From: Nitrospira sp.
Lineage (GTDB): Bacteria > Nitrospirota > Nitrospiria > Nitrospirales > Nitrospiraceae
DNA length: 64,000 nucleotides
Assembly: GCA_015709715.1 (NCBI GenBank)
Contig: CP054184.1
Coordinates: 2,403,001 to 2,467,000 of the forward strand
Direction: 5' to 3'
Part shown: one piece after another, positions 56,396 to 64,000 of the stretch
How positions within the stretch are numbered: position 1 is the first letter of the stretch
How the letters are laid out: every line of letters begins with the position of its first letter
Made by a program: the position numbers and the translations under genes
The notes under the pieces: model-generated
Database searches by the model: none
What the model saw: the letters and a program-made list of their open reading frames with translations, nothing else
Told to the model about the DNA's origin: nothing

Positions 56396-56788
56396 ATGCC
56401 CACATCCGTCCTTTTGCTACTTCTCTTCCTCCCCAGTTTCGGGCTCGCGCAGTCCGGCTCCAGCATGGAGGTAGGGAGTACCACTTTCTACAACTTTGAC
56501 GGGCTCAGCGGGACAAGACAATCCGTCGGGGAAACCGATTTTTACAACTTTAGTGATGGGACAAGTACGACGCGCAATCAAATCGGGTCCACTGACTTCT
56601 ATTCCGGATCCACGCCGAGCCTGAGCGGATCGACGAATCAGATAGGTGGAACGACGTTTGGCACCTGGCAGGATGGAACGACCAGTACCCATCAATCGGT
56701 TGGTGGAACCACCTTCCACAATTTCAGCAACGGTCGGAGTTGCACGAGCAGTCGGGTGGGGTCTACTACCTTCTCCAACTGTTATTGA
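56396..56788 (+). CDS. Small exported repeat protein
   Basis: A 130-aa protein with a signal peptide (SVLLLLLFLPSFGLAQ). From residue 26 it consists of about six units of 18-20 residues, each beginning [VI]G-x-T-x-F: VGSTTFYNF, VGETDFYNF, IGSTDFYSG, IGGTTFGTW, VGGTTFHNF, VGSTTFSNC. Each unit is rich in Ser, Thr and Gly. The spacing suggests a stacked beta-structure. Two cysteines close the chain. It is likely secreted or surface-associated. AGGAGA precedes ATG 56396. Function unknown. Confidence 0.7.
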   Translation: MPTSVLLLLLFLPSFGLAQSGSSMEVGSTTFYNFDGLSGTRQSVGETDFYNFSDGTSTTRNQIGSTDFYSGSTPSLSGSTNQIGGTTFGTWQDGTTSTHQSVGGTTFHNFSNGRSCTSSRVGSTTFSNCY

Positions 56789-56846
56789 TCCGCTCACAAC
56801 GGGATAACACCTGATCTGACCAGGCTTCTAGGTGCAGGAGGTAGGT

Positions 56847-57515
56847 ATGAGGACGATACGGTTCCTACTCGGGACTCTAATGCTCGCGGTCGTGACCCAA
56901 GCGCACGCGGGGGACCTCATGTGGAGTGGCGCCCTTTCTGGTGCTGGTCAAGGCCTTAACAATGCTGCGTCTCAGATGATGGCCATCGAAGGGGCGCGAC
57001 AGCTTCAACAACAACAGTACGAGCAACAGAGAGCCCGCGATGAGGCCGCTTATCAGAGGCAACAGGCTGCATACGATCGAGCGCAGACTGGCCAGCGTTC
57101 GTTGAATCAGGCGTCAGTGCAGCAACAACAGGCACTCCAGCGTGAATGGGAAGCTTTGGCTGAAGCAAAACGTCAGGCTATCAATGAATTTCTGGTGGCA
57201 GAAAAACGTGTGCTGGATGAGGAGAAGCAGTGGTTCGATGAGCAGAAGCGGTTGTTTGATACCCGACTTGCGGCGTTGCGAAATGAGCCTGAGAGCGCTG
57301 ATCGACAAGCCCGATTTGCCCTCTACGAGAAAGACGTGGCCCAATACAATCCACGAGTAGCGGATTTTAATCGCCGATGGGCGAATTTTATTGAACGGGC
57401 GGCTGCGAATGGATGGGTTCGAACTGTACCAACCGAGCAGGATAAGCACGCTGTTTCGAAAGACCTTGCCGAAGAACGTCTTCGGAAGTGGCGAGCTGGG
57501 GAACCCATCGACTGA
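56847..57515 (+). CDS. Exported coiled-coil protein
   Basis: A 222-aa protein with a signal peptide (FLLGTLMLAVVTQAHAG), a Gly/Ala segment (SGALSGAGQGLNNAASQM), then long Gln/Glu/Arg-rich helix (QLQQQQYEQQRARDEAAYQR) and a helical C-terminus. GGAGG precedes ATG 56847. Following the TGA, the same frame stays open to 57710 and keeps a protein-like composition (see findings), so the gene may once have been longer. No function is proposed. The third exported cargo gene in a row. Confidence 0.7.
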   Translation: MRTIRFLLGTLMLAVVTQAHAGDLMWSGALSGAGQGLNNAASQMMAIEGARQLQQQQYEQQRARDEAAYQRQQAAYDRAQTGQRSLNQASVQQQQALQREWEALAEAKRQAINEFLVAEKRVLDEEKQWFDEQKRLFDTRLAALRNEPESADRQARFALYEKDVAQYNPRVADFNRRWANFIERAAANGWVRTVPTEQDKHAVSKDLAEERLRKWRAGEPID

Positions 57516-57740
57516 AAGCAGAGTCCGGCATTCTATAACTGGTTCGAACGCCATGCGCAAAATTGCATTTGTGCCCATTCCGAAGGAAGTGAGGGACGCC
57601 GACTCGCAGCAGCGTGGGCCGATCCCAGTGGGATTGATCTGCGTGAAGAGCTTCTTGCCGCCTTGGCCAGAAACGCCTTTGCCGATTCTCGGTTCCTAAA
57701 ACGCTCGTAGGGAAGAGAGCGTTCTCGGGGCTCCTAATGT

Positions 57741-58337
57741 CTAGGATACGCAGCTGTTCAGCGCTCGCCCCTTTGCTCGACAAGTCATGTCGGCGAGGGC
57801 AAGGCGGAGACTTACCGCTCCACATGATTCGCATAGTCGGCCAGCGTGAGTACCGCTTCGGGTTTGCCCATGCGATCGAAGATGGCGCTCAGATCGTCCT
57901 GCATGGACCTTCCCAAATACCTCGCATCCATTTATGATAGACGTGTGAGATTCGGAGCGATCCTCCACCAAGTACACCGTGCCCTCATCGTGGACGGCGG
58001 GAACCACTTCCGCTGGTATGCCCAGCTTCGCAGCTTCCTCTTTGATCCGGTCCGGCAGCGCTTCGAACGGCGCGACGACTATTTCTGTGCCACCCGCGTC
58101 AATCCGTCCGGCGACGGCCCGCATTTCCGCTGCGGCAAGCCGAGAGATTCCGGCTTGCCGCTGGAGTAGCGCACTGGGGCTGTCCTCGTCTGACTCGTCT
58201 TCGTCCCGGGAGTCCCGTGGGCCTTCACCATCATCGTCCGGGTCTTCGCTGTCGCTGGCATCGGTGTTCGCCTCGTCCTTCGCGGGAATCAGGGCCTTAA
58301 TCCGCCTCGGTTTGAGGTGTTGTGTACATTCGCACAA
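57741..58337 (-). pseudogene. Degenerate phage polyvalent-protein-like fragment
   Basis: The minus-strand frame opens at a TTG without ribosome-binding site. It has an acidic Asp/Glu/Ser linker (DSEDPDDDGEGPRDSRDEDE), then a compact domain (GGTEIVVAPFEALPDRIKEE, EVVPAVHDEGTVYLVEDRSE). The P-x-x-I...G...VPAV-x-x-x-GTVYLV pattern recalls peptidase regions of large phage polyvalent proteins, though I cannot verify this. After INGCEVFGK the sequence becomes Arg/Ser-rich and looks out of frame. A small overlapping frame at 57812-57904 (MQDDLSAIFDRMGKPEAVLT) has its own GGAAGG and reads like a head-tail-type peptide. I regard the locus as a fragment. Confidence 0.4.
57812..57904 (-). CDS. Putative 30-aa peptide, possibly a truncated phage structural protein
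   Basis: ATG 57904 follows GGGAAGG with 4 bp between. The peptide MQDDLSAIFDRMGKPEAVLT then LADYANHVER has the start of small phage head-tail or connector proteins in style, but is too short for a domain call. It overlaps the larger degenerate frame in another phase. Confidence 0.3.
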   Translation of the reverse strand: MQDDLSAIFDRMGKPEAVLTLADYANHVER

Positions 58338-58445
58338 ATGCCCAGATGAACACGGCTTGTCTGGACATGATCGCCTGGAAGCGCAGAGGGTGTGTCCCCC
58401 CGTCTCCTAGACCTCACCCCATAACCGTACTGTCGTCCACACGAG

Positions 58446-59036
58446 CTATTGCGTTACCAAGGCGGATGTTCTAGCCGGCTCCACGAACTCGACGGTGATG
58501 TTATTGCTGACCTCGATCGGCTGGCCGTCAACTCCCGTGACTACCATTTTCTCGGCGTAGTAGCATTGCGCCTTGCCGTACAGTTCCAGGGCCCGCAGCC
58601 GATCGGCCAGCTTGAACTTCTTCGTGTAGCCGACGGCCTTTCGTGACTCGCCTTTGCCCTCAAAGTCCTCGTAGAACTCAAATCCGGCGATCGCTGAGGC
58701 CTCGTTCTCGGCCAGCTCGGTAATTTCGAGCGGGTTCCCGTGCGCATCGAACATCTTGCGGGGATCGGCAAGGATTACCCGAGCCAGACATTCTAGCCAC
58801 TGCTCGCGGGTTAATTGCGCCCGCTGAATAACCGGCCGCATCAGTTCGGCCAACCTTGCCCGAATCTTGCCCTTCGCCATGAGGCGGCTCGCCTTCTCAT
58901 GAATCGTTTTCGCCTTCGCCCGCCGTGGTTTAAAGGCTTCTTGATATGCCTTCGACGAGTTCTGTCCGGCAAGGACGGACAGGCAGAACGCCTCTTCTTT
59001 CAGGGTTAGTGTTAAGGCTGTCGTGTCCTCAGTCAT
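58446..59036 (-). CDS. Terminase small subunit (TerS)
   Basis: A 196-aa protein. LTLKEEAFCLSVLAGQNSSKAYQEAF then KTIHEKASRLMAKGKIRARLAEL match the N-terminal DNA-binding segment of the Terminase_2 family (Q-x-x-F-x-x-x-Y-x-x-x..A-x-x-AG-S...A..LL..PKV). The remainder (WLECLARVILADPRKMF, KFKLADRLRALELYGKAQCYY) fits the oligomerisation domain. TerS selects the phage genome for packaging. There is no large-subunit gene beside it, which is unusual for a prophage and typical of phage satellites. GGGAGG lies 10 bp before ATG 59036. Confidence 0.85.
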   Translation of the reverse strand: MTEDTTALTLTLKEEAFCLSVLAGQNSSKAYQEAFKPRRAKAKTIHEKASRLMAKGKIRARLAELMRPVIQRAQLTREQWLECLARVILADPRKMFDAHGNPLEITELAENEASAIAGFEFYEDFEGKGESRKAVGYTKKFKLADRLRALELYGKAQCYYAEKMVVTGVDGQPIEVSNNITVEFVEPARTSALVTQ

Positions 59037-59064
59037 TCCAATCATTCCTCCCGTTTATAGGTTC

Positions 59065-60693
59065 CTACCCACGTATTTTCCTGCCAGGCAACAACGTTTT
59101 CATCATCTCTTCAACGAAGTCGGCCAGTTCAGCCGGGCTCTGCCCGTTCTCCCGGAAGATCGGGCCATAGGTCTTAATGACCAAGTCCTGCAGCTGGCCA
59201 GGCGTCGCGGGCCGTTCGGAAATACCCGGCTTCAGGACTCGCTCGCGCATGTCCGCGATCGCGGTCTTCTGTTCGGTCGTCAGGAGGTTGGTGAGCTGCT
59301 TCGGCGTCAGGGCGCGACCCGTCGGTCGCGAGGCTGGCGTGCCATCGGCCGAAGCCTGCTTACCGTCCGCGTCCAGCGGGTCCGGTTCAACCGGTGGCCC
59401 GTTCGGGTCGGTAATCGGCGGCTCCTGCACTCTCGCGAGCATGCCTTTCGGTTCCTGCCCCGTCAGGGGGAAGGTGGCGCCAGGCTGCCCGGGCGTCGTG
59501 CGCGCCTGCAGTTCGGCCTGCTTGGGGTCCACAAACTCCGGCGACTGCGCGACGGGCGTGGCCGGTTGCGGCGTGGCGCGGTCCAATTCTCGCGGAACCT
59601 TGGCCGGTCGATCCGTCTCGAATTGCTTCAGGGGGTTGAGCTTTGCCACCATGCCGGTTGGCACGCTCACGTCTCCAGGCGCTTGCATGGCTCGCGGAAT
59701 TTGCCGTTCCATGGCTGTGATGGCCCCAGGCATCTGGGTAGGCGGCTCGGGAAGGGGTGTCGTCGCGGCGGCCATGCCCGGCTTGTCGGCATCCATGGCG
59801 GCCTGCGCCTGCTGCTGCGTGCGGCTCTTCATCGCTGCGGCCCGCTGGTCGGCCTGCTGCCGCATCTGCGCCAGATATTCCTCCGCGCCAGTGGCTGGGG
59901 TGCGCCGCGTCGTCTTCGTGGACGGGTCAATGATTTCGACCGGGCCCTTCTTCTCCGGCGCCATCCCTAACAGCCGTTCGGTATTCTGCTTCAGCCGGTC
60001 AATGTCGGCGTTGATCGCGTTGCGCTCATCGGGGAGCAGACTAGGATTCTTCAGCTGTTCACCCTTGAACTGAATCATGGTCTTATTGATGTCGACCATG
60101 AGCTTCGTCATCGCCGGGAGGTCCTTGGGCCCCTGCAGCGGCTTTCCCGTGTTTGGGTCCATCGCGATGCCGATGGGTCGCCCGTTCGCATTGAGTCGCA
60201 TAAACGTCCCATCGCCTAATGGCTTCAAGTCCTCTTTATTCGCCTCCGCGGCGAGCTTGGCCTCGGCGAGGCGGCTGGTCGCCGCCTGGTGCTCCTTATC
60301 GTTGGCCAGGCGAGCGTCACCTTGCGCGAGCGTCGCATCGGCGATGGCCTTCGCTTGCAACTGGTCTTCGCGATGCTGCTGCCTGGTCTTGTCGTTCTCG
60401 TCCCGCGTGAAGCCTTGGGTTTTGTCCAGAGCCGAGCTGGCGTGAGCGAATTCGGCGTTTTGTTGGTCGCGCAGAAAGACTTGCTGCCCGGCCTGCATTG
60501 CCTCCGTGTGGGCATAGCCGCGCTGTTCACGGGTGTTCTGGTTGTCTTCCATGAGTTGCAGGCGGCGCATCTCCATCTTGTCCCGCTCCTTGTGGAGCAT
60601 GGATGACCCATAGATGTCAGTAGCCTGAGAGGCGGCTTTACTGAGCGCCTCCCCCGCACCCGATACCATTCCAGCTAGTGCGAGTAGTCCCAT
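59065..60693 (-). CDS. Phage ejection/internal virion-like protein
   Basis: A 542-aa protein, first gene of the TerS-side operon, with AGGAGG 7 bp before ATG 60693. It begins MGLLALAGMVSGAGEALSKA, followed by a long Gln/Arg/Glu-rich helical region (MLHKERDKMEMRRLQLMEDN), a central DNGTFMRLNANGRPIGIAMD segment, and a long Pro-rich C-terminus. The glycine-rich start followed by 'QRTRE/HTEA' repeats resembles podovirus ejection or DNA-injection proteins. The resemblance is by style, not motif. Its proximity to TerS suggests a virion-related or hijacking function. Confidence 0.65.
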   Translation of the reverse strand: MGLLALAGMVSGAGEALSKAASQATDIYGSSMLHKERDKMEMRRLQLMEDNQNTREQRGYAHTEAMQAGQQVFLRDQQNAEFAHASSALDKTQGFTRDENDKTRQQHREDQLQAKAIADATLAQGDARLANDKEHQAATSRLAEAKLAAEANKEDLKPLGDGTFMRLNANGRPIGIAMDPNTGKPLQGPKDLPAMTKLMVDINKTMIQFKGEQLKNPSLLPDERNAINADIDRLKQNTERLLGMAPEKKGPVEIIDPSTKTTRRTPATGAEEYLAQMRQQADQRAAAMKSRTQQQAQAAMDADKPGMAAATTPLPEPPTQMPGAITAMERQIPRAMQAPGDVSVPTGMVAKLNPLKQFETDRPAKVPRELDRATPQPATPVAQSPEFVDPKQAELQARTTPGQPGATFPLTGQEPKGMLARVQEPPITDPNGPPVEPDPLDADGKQASADGTPASRPTGRALTPKQLTNLLTTEQKTAIADMRERVLKPGISERPATPGQLQDLVIKTYGPIFRENGQSPAELADFVEEMMKTLLPGRKIRG

Positions 60694-61080
60694 CGCTGTT
60701 CCTCCTTGTCGTGAATGTGCCGGACTCGCGGCAAATGCCTCTTACTCATCGGATGTCCCCGAGGAGTCGCCTTGTTTCAACCTCTGTTCTCCTCCGTCCT
60801 CTATGGAGCCAGGTCCCTGGTTGCGTCCGGTTGCGGATTTGCGTACAATTTGCTCAGTTTTGCCCTGTTTTGCCGATACAAGTGTTTGATTTCGTTGATT
60901 GGGCTGGGGGTCGGATGTATTTCGAAGCCCGTCACTCACCCCAACCCTTCTCCCCGTCACACGCGACAATTTGTCGATTCTCACTGTTGTTGACACTGGA
61001 TCAACACACAGAGTAACGCACCCTCTTCGTCATCCGTCGGCACGTAACGTCAGAGGAAATGCGTTCAGGGAGACTGTCCT
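60694..61080. other. Right-end junction of the element, no gene recognised
   Basis: This 387-bp stretch holds attR (60921-60957), a short palindrome GACAATTTGTC (about 60966-60976), and TTGACA near 60993 that could serve the downstream mod remnant. No supported gene. A minus-strand frame here continues the integrase reading frame in the excised circle. Confidence 0.5.
60921..60957. repeat. attR, right copy of the attachment repeat
   Basis: It reads TTCGAAGCCCGTCACTCACC then CCAACCCTTCTC, identical over 32 bp to 47750-47781, with one mismatch and CCGT following. The left flank (GTAT) differs from the tRNA, marking the element's inner end. It carries only the tRNA 3' part. Confidence 0.93.
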
Positions 61081-61724
61081 GTGGAACCAGACAAGTTCGA
61101 TCTTCGTTCTCACGATATCGCTGGGGACAAGCGGCAAGAACTGCTTCGCCTCTTCCCAGAGGCCCAGACCGAAGAGGGCAAGATCGACTTCGAACGGTTG
61201 AAGCTCGCGCTGGGCGAATCTGTCGATGTGGGCAAAGAACGCTACGGCATGCACTGGCCGGGGAAGGCCGATTGTTTCCGGACCATTCAGACGCTAAGTC
61301 TGGCCACGCTGCGTCCCTGCCCCGAAGAGAGCATCAACTTCGACCAGACCGAGAATCTCATCATCGAAGGCGACAATCTGGAAGTGCTCAAGTTCTTGCA
61401 GAAGTCCTACCTGGGCAAGGTCAAGATGATCTACATCGACCCGCTCTACAACACCGGTAACGATTTCATCTACCCAGACAACTACAGTGAATCCTTACAG
61501 ACCTATCTGGAATACACCGGCCAGGTGGATGCCGAGGGGAAGAAGTTCAGCACAAACGCTGAGACCGACGGCCGCTACCATTCCAACATCCGCGAACCGT
61601 GGCGGCAAAGAAGCCGGAACGGGTCGTGTGTCTCGACGAAGGCTTCGCCGGAAACGATCAGCTCAAAGCCAGCGCCGTCCAGATCTTGAAAACCAAAGGC
61701 ATGATCAGTTTCAAGACGGTGTGA
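61081..61724 (+). pseudogene. mod: Type III restriction-modification methylase (mod), internally deleted
   Basis: Frame 1 starts at GTG 61081 (GGGAGA upstream). Its first ~165 residues match the N-terminal part of type III Mod proteins: LRSHDIAGDKRQELLRLFPE, FDQTENLIIEGDNLEVLKFL, and IYIDPLYNTGNDFIYPDN, the motif IV place where DPPY is expected, here DPLY. After GRYHSN the frame jumps. A second frame from about 61608 to TGA 61724 reads ERVVCLDEGFAGNDQLKASA, then KTKGMISFKTV, the Mod C-terminus. Target-recognition and SAM-binding parts are missing, so it is inactive. Confidence 0.85.
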
Positions 61725-61745
61725 CCCGAGAGAAGGAGTTCGTAA

Positions 61746-63452
61746 ATGTCCGTCATTAATTTCAATACGGCCAATCAGACATTTCGGCAACTCATGGGCA
61801 ATGGACTTTCATTCCGTGTCCCTCGATTTCAGCGGGACTATAGCTGGACACAGGACGAGTGGGACGATCTTTGGCAAGACATACAAGGCACGCTTCAGGG
61901 CGGGGAGCCGGCGCACTATATGGGCTACCTAGTGCTTCAAACCCGTGACAATAAGGCTTTCGACGTGATTGACGGCCAACAGCGTATGACAACGCTCAGT
62001 CTGATGGTCCTTGCCGTTCTGAGAGTAATGCAGGACCTCGTGGACTCCAAGGTGGAAGCCGACAACAACCGCCGCCGGATCGAACAATTACGCAATTCCT
62101 ATATTGGATTTCTCGACCCCGTTACCTTGGTTGCCCAAAACAAGCTGACGTTAAATCGGAACAACGATGGCTATTACAAGGACTACCTCGTACCCCTTCA
62201 AAAACTTCGGCAACGCGGCTTGAGAGCTTCTGAGCATGCACTGCGGAAATCATTCGAATGGTTCTATAAACAGGTCCGTGACACATATGGAAAAGAGCGG
62301 AGCGGGGCTAGCCTTGCGAAGTTCATTGACGACGTTTCGGACAAGCTCTTTTTTACAGTGATTACGGTGACCGACGAATTGAACGCGTTCAAGGTCTTCG
62401 AAACGCTCAACGCACGTGGGGTGCAGCTGTCGCCCACAGATCTCCTCAAGAACTACCTGTTCTCGGTGGTACACCGCGAAAGCGCGCACTCCGGTGAGAT
62501 TGAGACACTGGAGCGCCGCTGGGAGAATATGGTCGGGCGCCTCGGGGGCGAAAGCTTCCCGGATTTTCTTCGTGTGCACTGGAATAGCCGCCGGAAGTTC
62601 GTTCGCGAGGCGGACTTGTTCAAGACCATCCGAGCCGAGACCCCAACCAAAGCGCGAGTCTTTGAGCTGATTCGCGACATGGAAGAGGACATCGACACGT
62701 ACGTGGCGTTATCGAATCCCGAAGACGCCTTATGGTCAGACGACCAGAGGCCATATGTGCGCGAGTTGCGCATGTTCAGCGTTCGCCAGCCTTGGCCTGC
62801 CTTGATTGCGGCCCGCCGTGCTTTTGATATGCAGGGATTCACGACTTTTTTGAAGGCCTGCAGCGTCATCGCGTTCAGATACAACGTGATCGGAAGTCTG
62901 GCTACGAATGAACAGGAACGGGTCTATAACTCCGTCGCCCTTCGAATCGCTTCGAACGATTTTGGCTCACCTTTAGACGCGATACGATCGCTTGCGCCCA
63001 TTTACGTTCCCGATGCCGTCTTTCGTCTAGCCTTTGAAGGAAAGGTATTGCCTACTACGTCCTCGCGGAATCGGCATGTTGCTCGATACATTCTCTTCAG
63101 CCTAGAACGACACCTTACCGGGCAGGAGTATGACATCGACAGTCCGCGATATACCTTGGAGCACATCCTTCCTGAAAGCCCAGAGGAGAACTGGCCGGAA
63201 TTCACCGACGAGCAGGTAGCAGAATTTGTCTTCCGCCTCGGCAATTTGACCATCATGGAGGCAGGGCAAAACCGTGACTTGGGTAATGCTGGGTTCGACA
63301 ATAAACAGCAAGTCTATAGTCAAAGCCCTCTCGAAATTACAAAGAAAATTGCCCTCGAAAATACCGGCTGGAGCGTAGACCGCCTTGCCGAGCGCCAGCG
63401 TTGGATGGCCAAGCAAGCTACATCTATCTGGAAAATGTCACAATTGGGTTAG
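61746..63452 (+). CDS. GmrSD-type (DUF262/DUF1524) restriction or defence protein
   Basis: A 568-aa protein. The N-terminal DUF262 domain has VPRFQRDYSWTQDEWDDLWQ, then MGYLVLQTRDNKAFDVIDGQQRMTTL (the (I/V)DGQQR motif of the ParB/Srx-like nucleotide-binding fold). The C-terminal DUF1524 domain has YTLEHILPESP (the HNH-like His near residue 477) and RLGNLTIMEAGQNRDLGNAGF. This is the GmrSD architecture, a type IV modification-dependent restriction system, or a related anti-phage protein. AGGAG lies upstream of ATG 61746. It sits intact between mod and res remnants. Confidence 0.88.
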   Translation: MSVINFNTANQTFRQLMGNGLSFRVPRFQRDYSWTQDEWDDLWQDIQGTLQGGEPAHYMGYLVLQTRDNKAFDVIDGQQRMTTLSLMVLAVLRVMQDLVDSKVEADNNRRRIEQLRNSYIGFLDPVTLVAQNKLTLNRNNDGYYKDYLVPLQKLRQRGLRASEHALRKSFEWFYKQVRDTYGKERSGASLAKFIDDVSDKLFFTVITVTDELNAFKVFETLNARGVQLSPTDLLKNYLFSVVHRESAHSGEIETLERRWENMVGRLGGESFPDFLRVHWNSRRKFVREADLFKTIRAETPTKARVFELIRDMEEDIDTYVALSNPEDALWSDDQRPYVRELRMFSVRQPWPALIAARRAFDMQGFTTFLKACSVIAFRYNVIGSLATNEQERVYNSVALRIASNDFGSPLDAIRSLAPIYVPDAVFRLAFEGKVLPTTSSRNRHVARYILFSLERHLTGQEYDIDSPRYTLEHILPESPEENWPEFTDEQVAEFVFRLGNLTIMEAGQNRDLGNAGFDNKQQVYSQSPLEITKKIALENTGWSVDRLAERQRWMAKQATSIWKMSQLG

Positions 63453-63455
63453 CCC

Positions 63456-63830
63456 ATGCAGGTTCATTTCAACCCCGACCAGTTATTCCAGCTCGAGGCA
63501 ATAGCTCCCGTTGCCGACCTCTTTGACGGTCAGCCCCAGGGAGCGCCGGACTATGCCGTGATCGACATGGGCAGCGGGTCAGGGCTGTTCGCCGGGCAAC
63601 AACAAACCGAATTAGGCGCCGGGAATCGGATGCTGGTGTCGGCTAAACCCTCCTGGCGAATGCCCGTGCCGTAGGGACGGATGCCGGCCGATCCTCGACG
63701 GAACGATTTTACGCTGGAGCTTCCGGAGGGGCAGCGAGACCACCTACCGTGTCGAGTTCGAGGCCGATAAGCTGGTCGAATGCACCGTCGATGCCATCAC
63801 GCGGATGGAGAAGATCGACGCGCCGAGCCG
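63456..63830 (+). pseudogene. res: Type III restriction endonuclease (res), deletion remnant
   Basis: ATG 63456 opens a 72-codon frame: MQVHFNPDQLFQLEAIAPVA then DLFDGQPQGAPDYAVIDMGSG and FAGQQQTELGAGNRMLV, the usual start of type III Res. After this the sequence jumps. At about 63737 another frame reads SETTYRVEFEADKLVECTVD, a later Res segment. The helicase motifs and nuclease domain are absent. With the broken mod, this shows the type III system is dead. Confidence 0.75.
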
Positions 63831-63891
63831 TGATGGCAGAGGACGTCTGACGGCGGGAGACTCGGTACCCTTACGCCCGACGCCGGTCGTC

Positions 63892-64000
63892 TCATGCCAA
63901 GGCCTGCTCGATCGCCGACTTCAACGTCGCCAACCCCGCCTGCACATCGAGGTCGAGGTGGATCCGCAAGAGGCGCCGACCTCGTTCCGTCAACACGTGG
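63892..64000 (-). CDS. C-terminal end of an unrecognised protein
   Basis: The minus-strand frame ending at TGA 63894-63892 is open to the window edge and reads HVLTERGRRLLRIHLDLDVQ, then AGLATLKSAIEQALA. It is Leu- and Arg-rich and clearly coding in style. Too little remains to name a family. Confidence 0.5.
   Translation of the reverse strand, partial: HVLTERGRRLLRIHLDLDVQAGLATLKSAIEQALA

Larger units (their letters stand above)
47750..60957. mobile_element. Integrated element in tRNA-His (phage-satellite-like or reduced prophage)
   Basis: A 13.2-kb segment is bounded by a 32-bp exact direct repeat of the tRNA-His 3' end (37 bp with one mismatch). The first gene inside is a tyrosine integrase facing the tRNA. 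Then come an excisionase-like HTH protein, DnaB, a replication-initiator-like protein, a MerR HTH protein, a serine recombinase, exported cargo genes, a small terminase subunit and an ejection-like protein. There is no recognisable portal, large terminase, capsid, tail or lysis gene. Base composition looks more A/T-rich than the flanks. The content fits a phage satellite or a trimmed prophage. Confidence 0.85.

Noticed and set aside
56028..56474. 148-aa plus-strand ORF between the protease and the repeat protein
   Set aside because: It starts inside the protease gene, overlaps the next gene's signal peptide in another frame, lacks a ribosome-binding site and is low-complexity.
47750..60957. 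Complete prophage
   Set aside because: No portal, large terminase, major capsid, tail or lysis genes could be recognised on either strand.
60742..60996. Independent 84-aa gene at the right end
   Set aside because: The first part is antisense attachment core and the rest fits the integrase tail in the excised circle. There is no separate gene evidence.

Overview
The window reads as a GC-rich, Gram-negative (diderm) chromosome. It carries an LptE-type lipoprotein, a beta-barrel porin and many exported proteins. The protein sequences remind me of Nitrospira (phylum Nitrospirota), but that is an impression from memory and no rRNA is present to confirm it. About 47 kb is ordinary chromosome, followed by a 13.2 kb integrated element at tRNA-His and a decayed restriction locus.

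Layout. 1-8285: pyruvate kinase C-terminus, an exported protein, a HAD phosphatase, an M16 peptidase pair (one catalytic, one with the zinc motif lost), a macro-domain protein, an HTH/metallo-beta-lactamase fusion, two membrane metalloproteases and a DUF1566 protein. 8487-15883: a six-gene hyfBCEFGI-like cluster. It looks like a formate-hydrogenlyase membrane complex, but the large subunit lacks both [NiFe] cysteine pairs, so it is better called an energy-converting-hydrogenase-related (Ehr) complex. 16099-25819: a complete high-affinity K+ system (kdpFABC with a small leader ORF, kdpD, kdpE) followed by a porin. 25816-36630: a lipoprotein, a dehydrogenase, an M20 peptidase, an alcohol dehydrogenase, an ECF sigma/anti-sigma/cytochrome c/575-aa exported protein cluster, an internally duplicated exported protein and der. 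The cytochrome c frame has no canonical start codon. 36728-47623: a HAD hydrolase, a large hybrid histidine kinase frameshifted in its receiver, a methyltransferase, leuS, lptE, holA, rpsT and pyrF.

47696-60957: tRNA-His followed by an integrated element bounded by a 32-bp direct repeat of the tRNA 3' end (37 bp with one mismatch). It encodes a tyrosine integrase, an excisionase-like HTH protein, a DnaB helicase, a replication-initiation-like protein, a MerR-type HTH protein, a serine recombinase, three exported cargo proteins, a small terminase subunit and a podovirus-ejection-like protein. No large terminase, portal, capsid or tail gene was recognised. This gene set fits a phage satellite (PICI-like) or a heavily reduced prophage. 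The integrase frame runs through the attachment core, so its C-terminus would change between the integrated and excised forms.

61081-64000: a type III restriction-modification locus in which mod and res are deletion remnants, while the GmrSD-type (DUF262/DUF1524) gene between them is intact. The window ends in the C-terminus of an unrecognised minus-strand gene.
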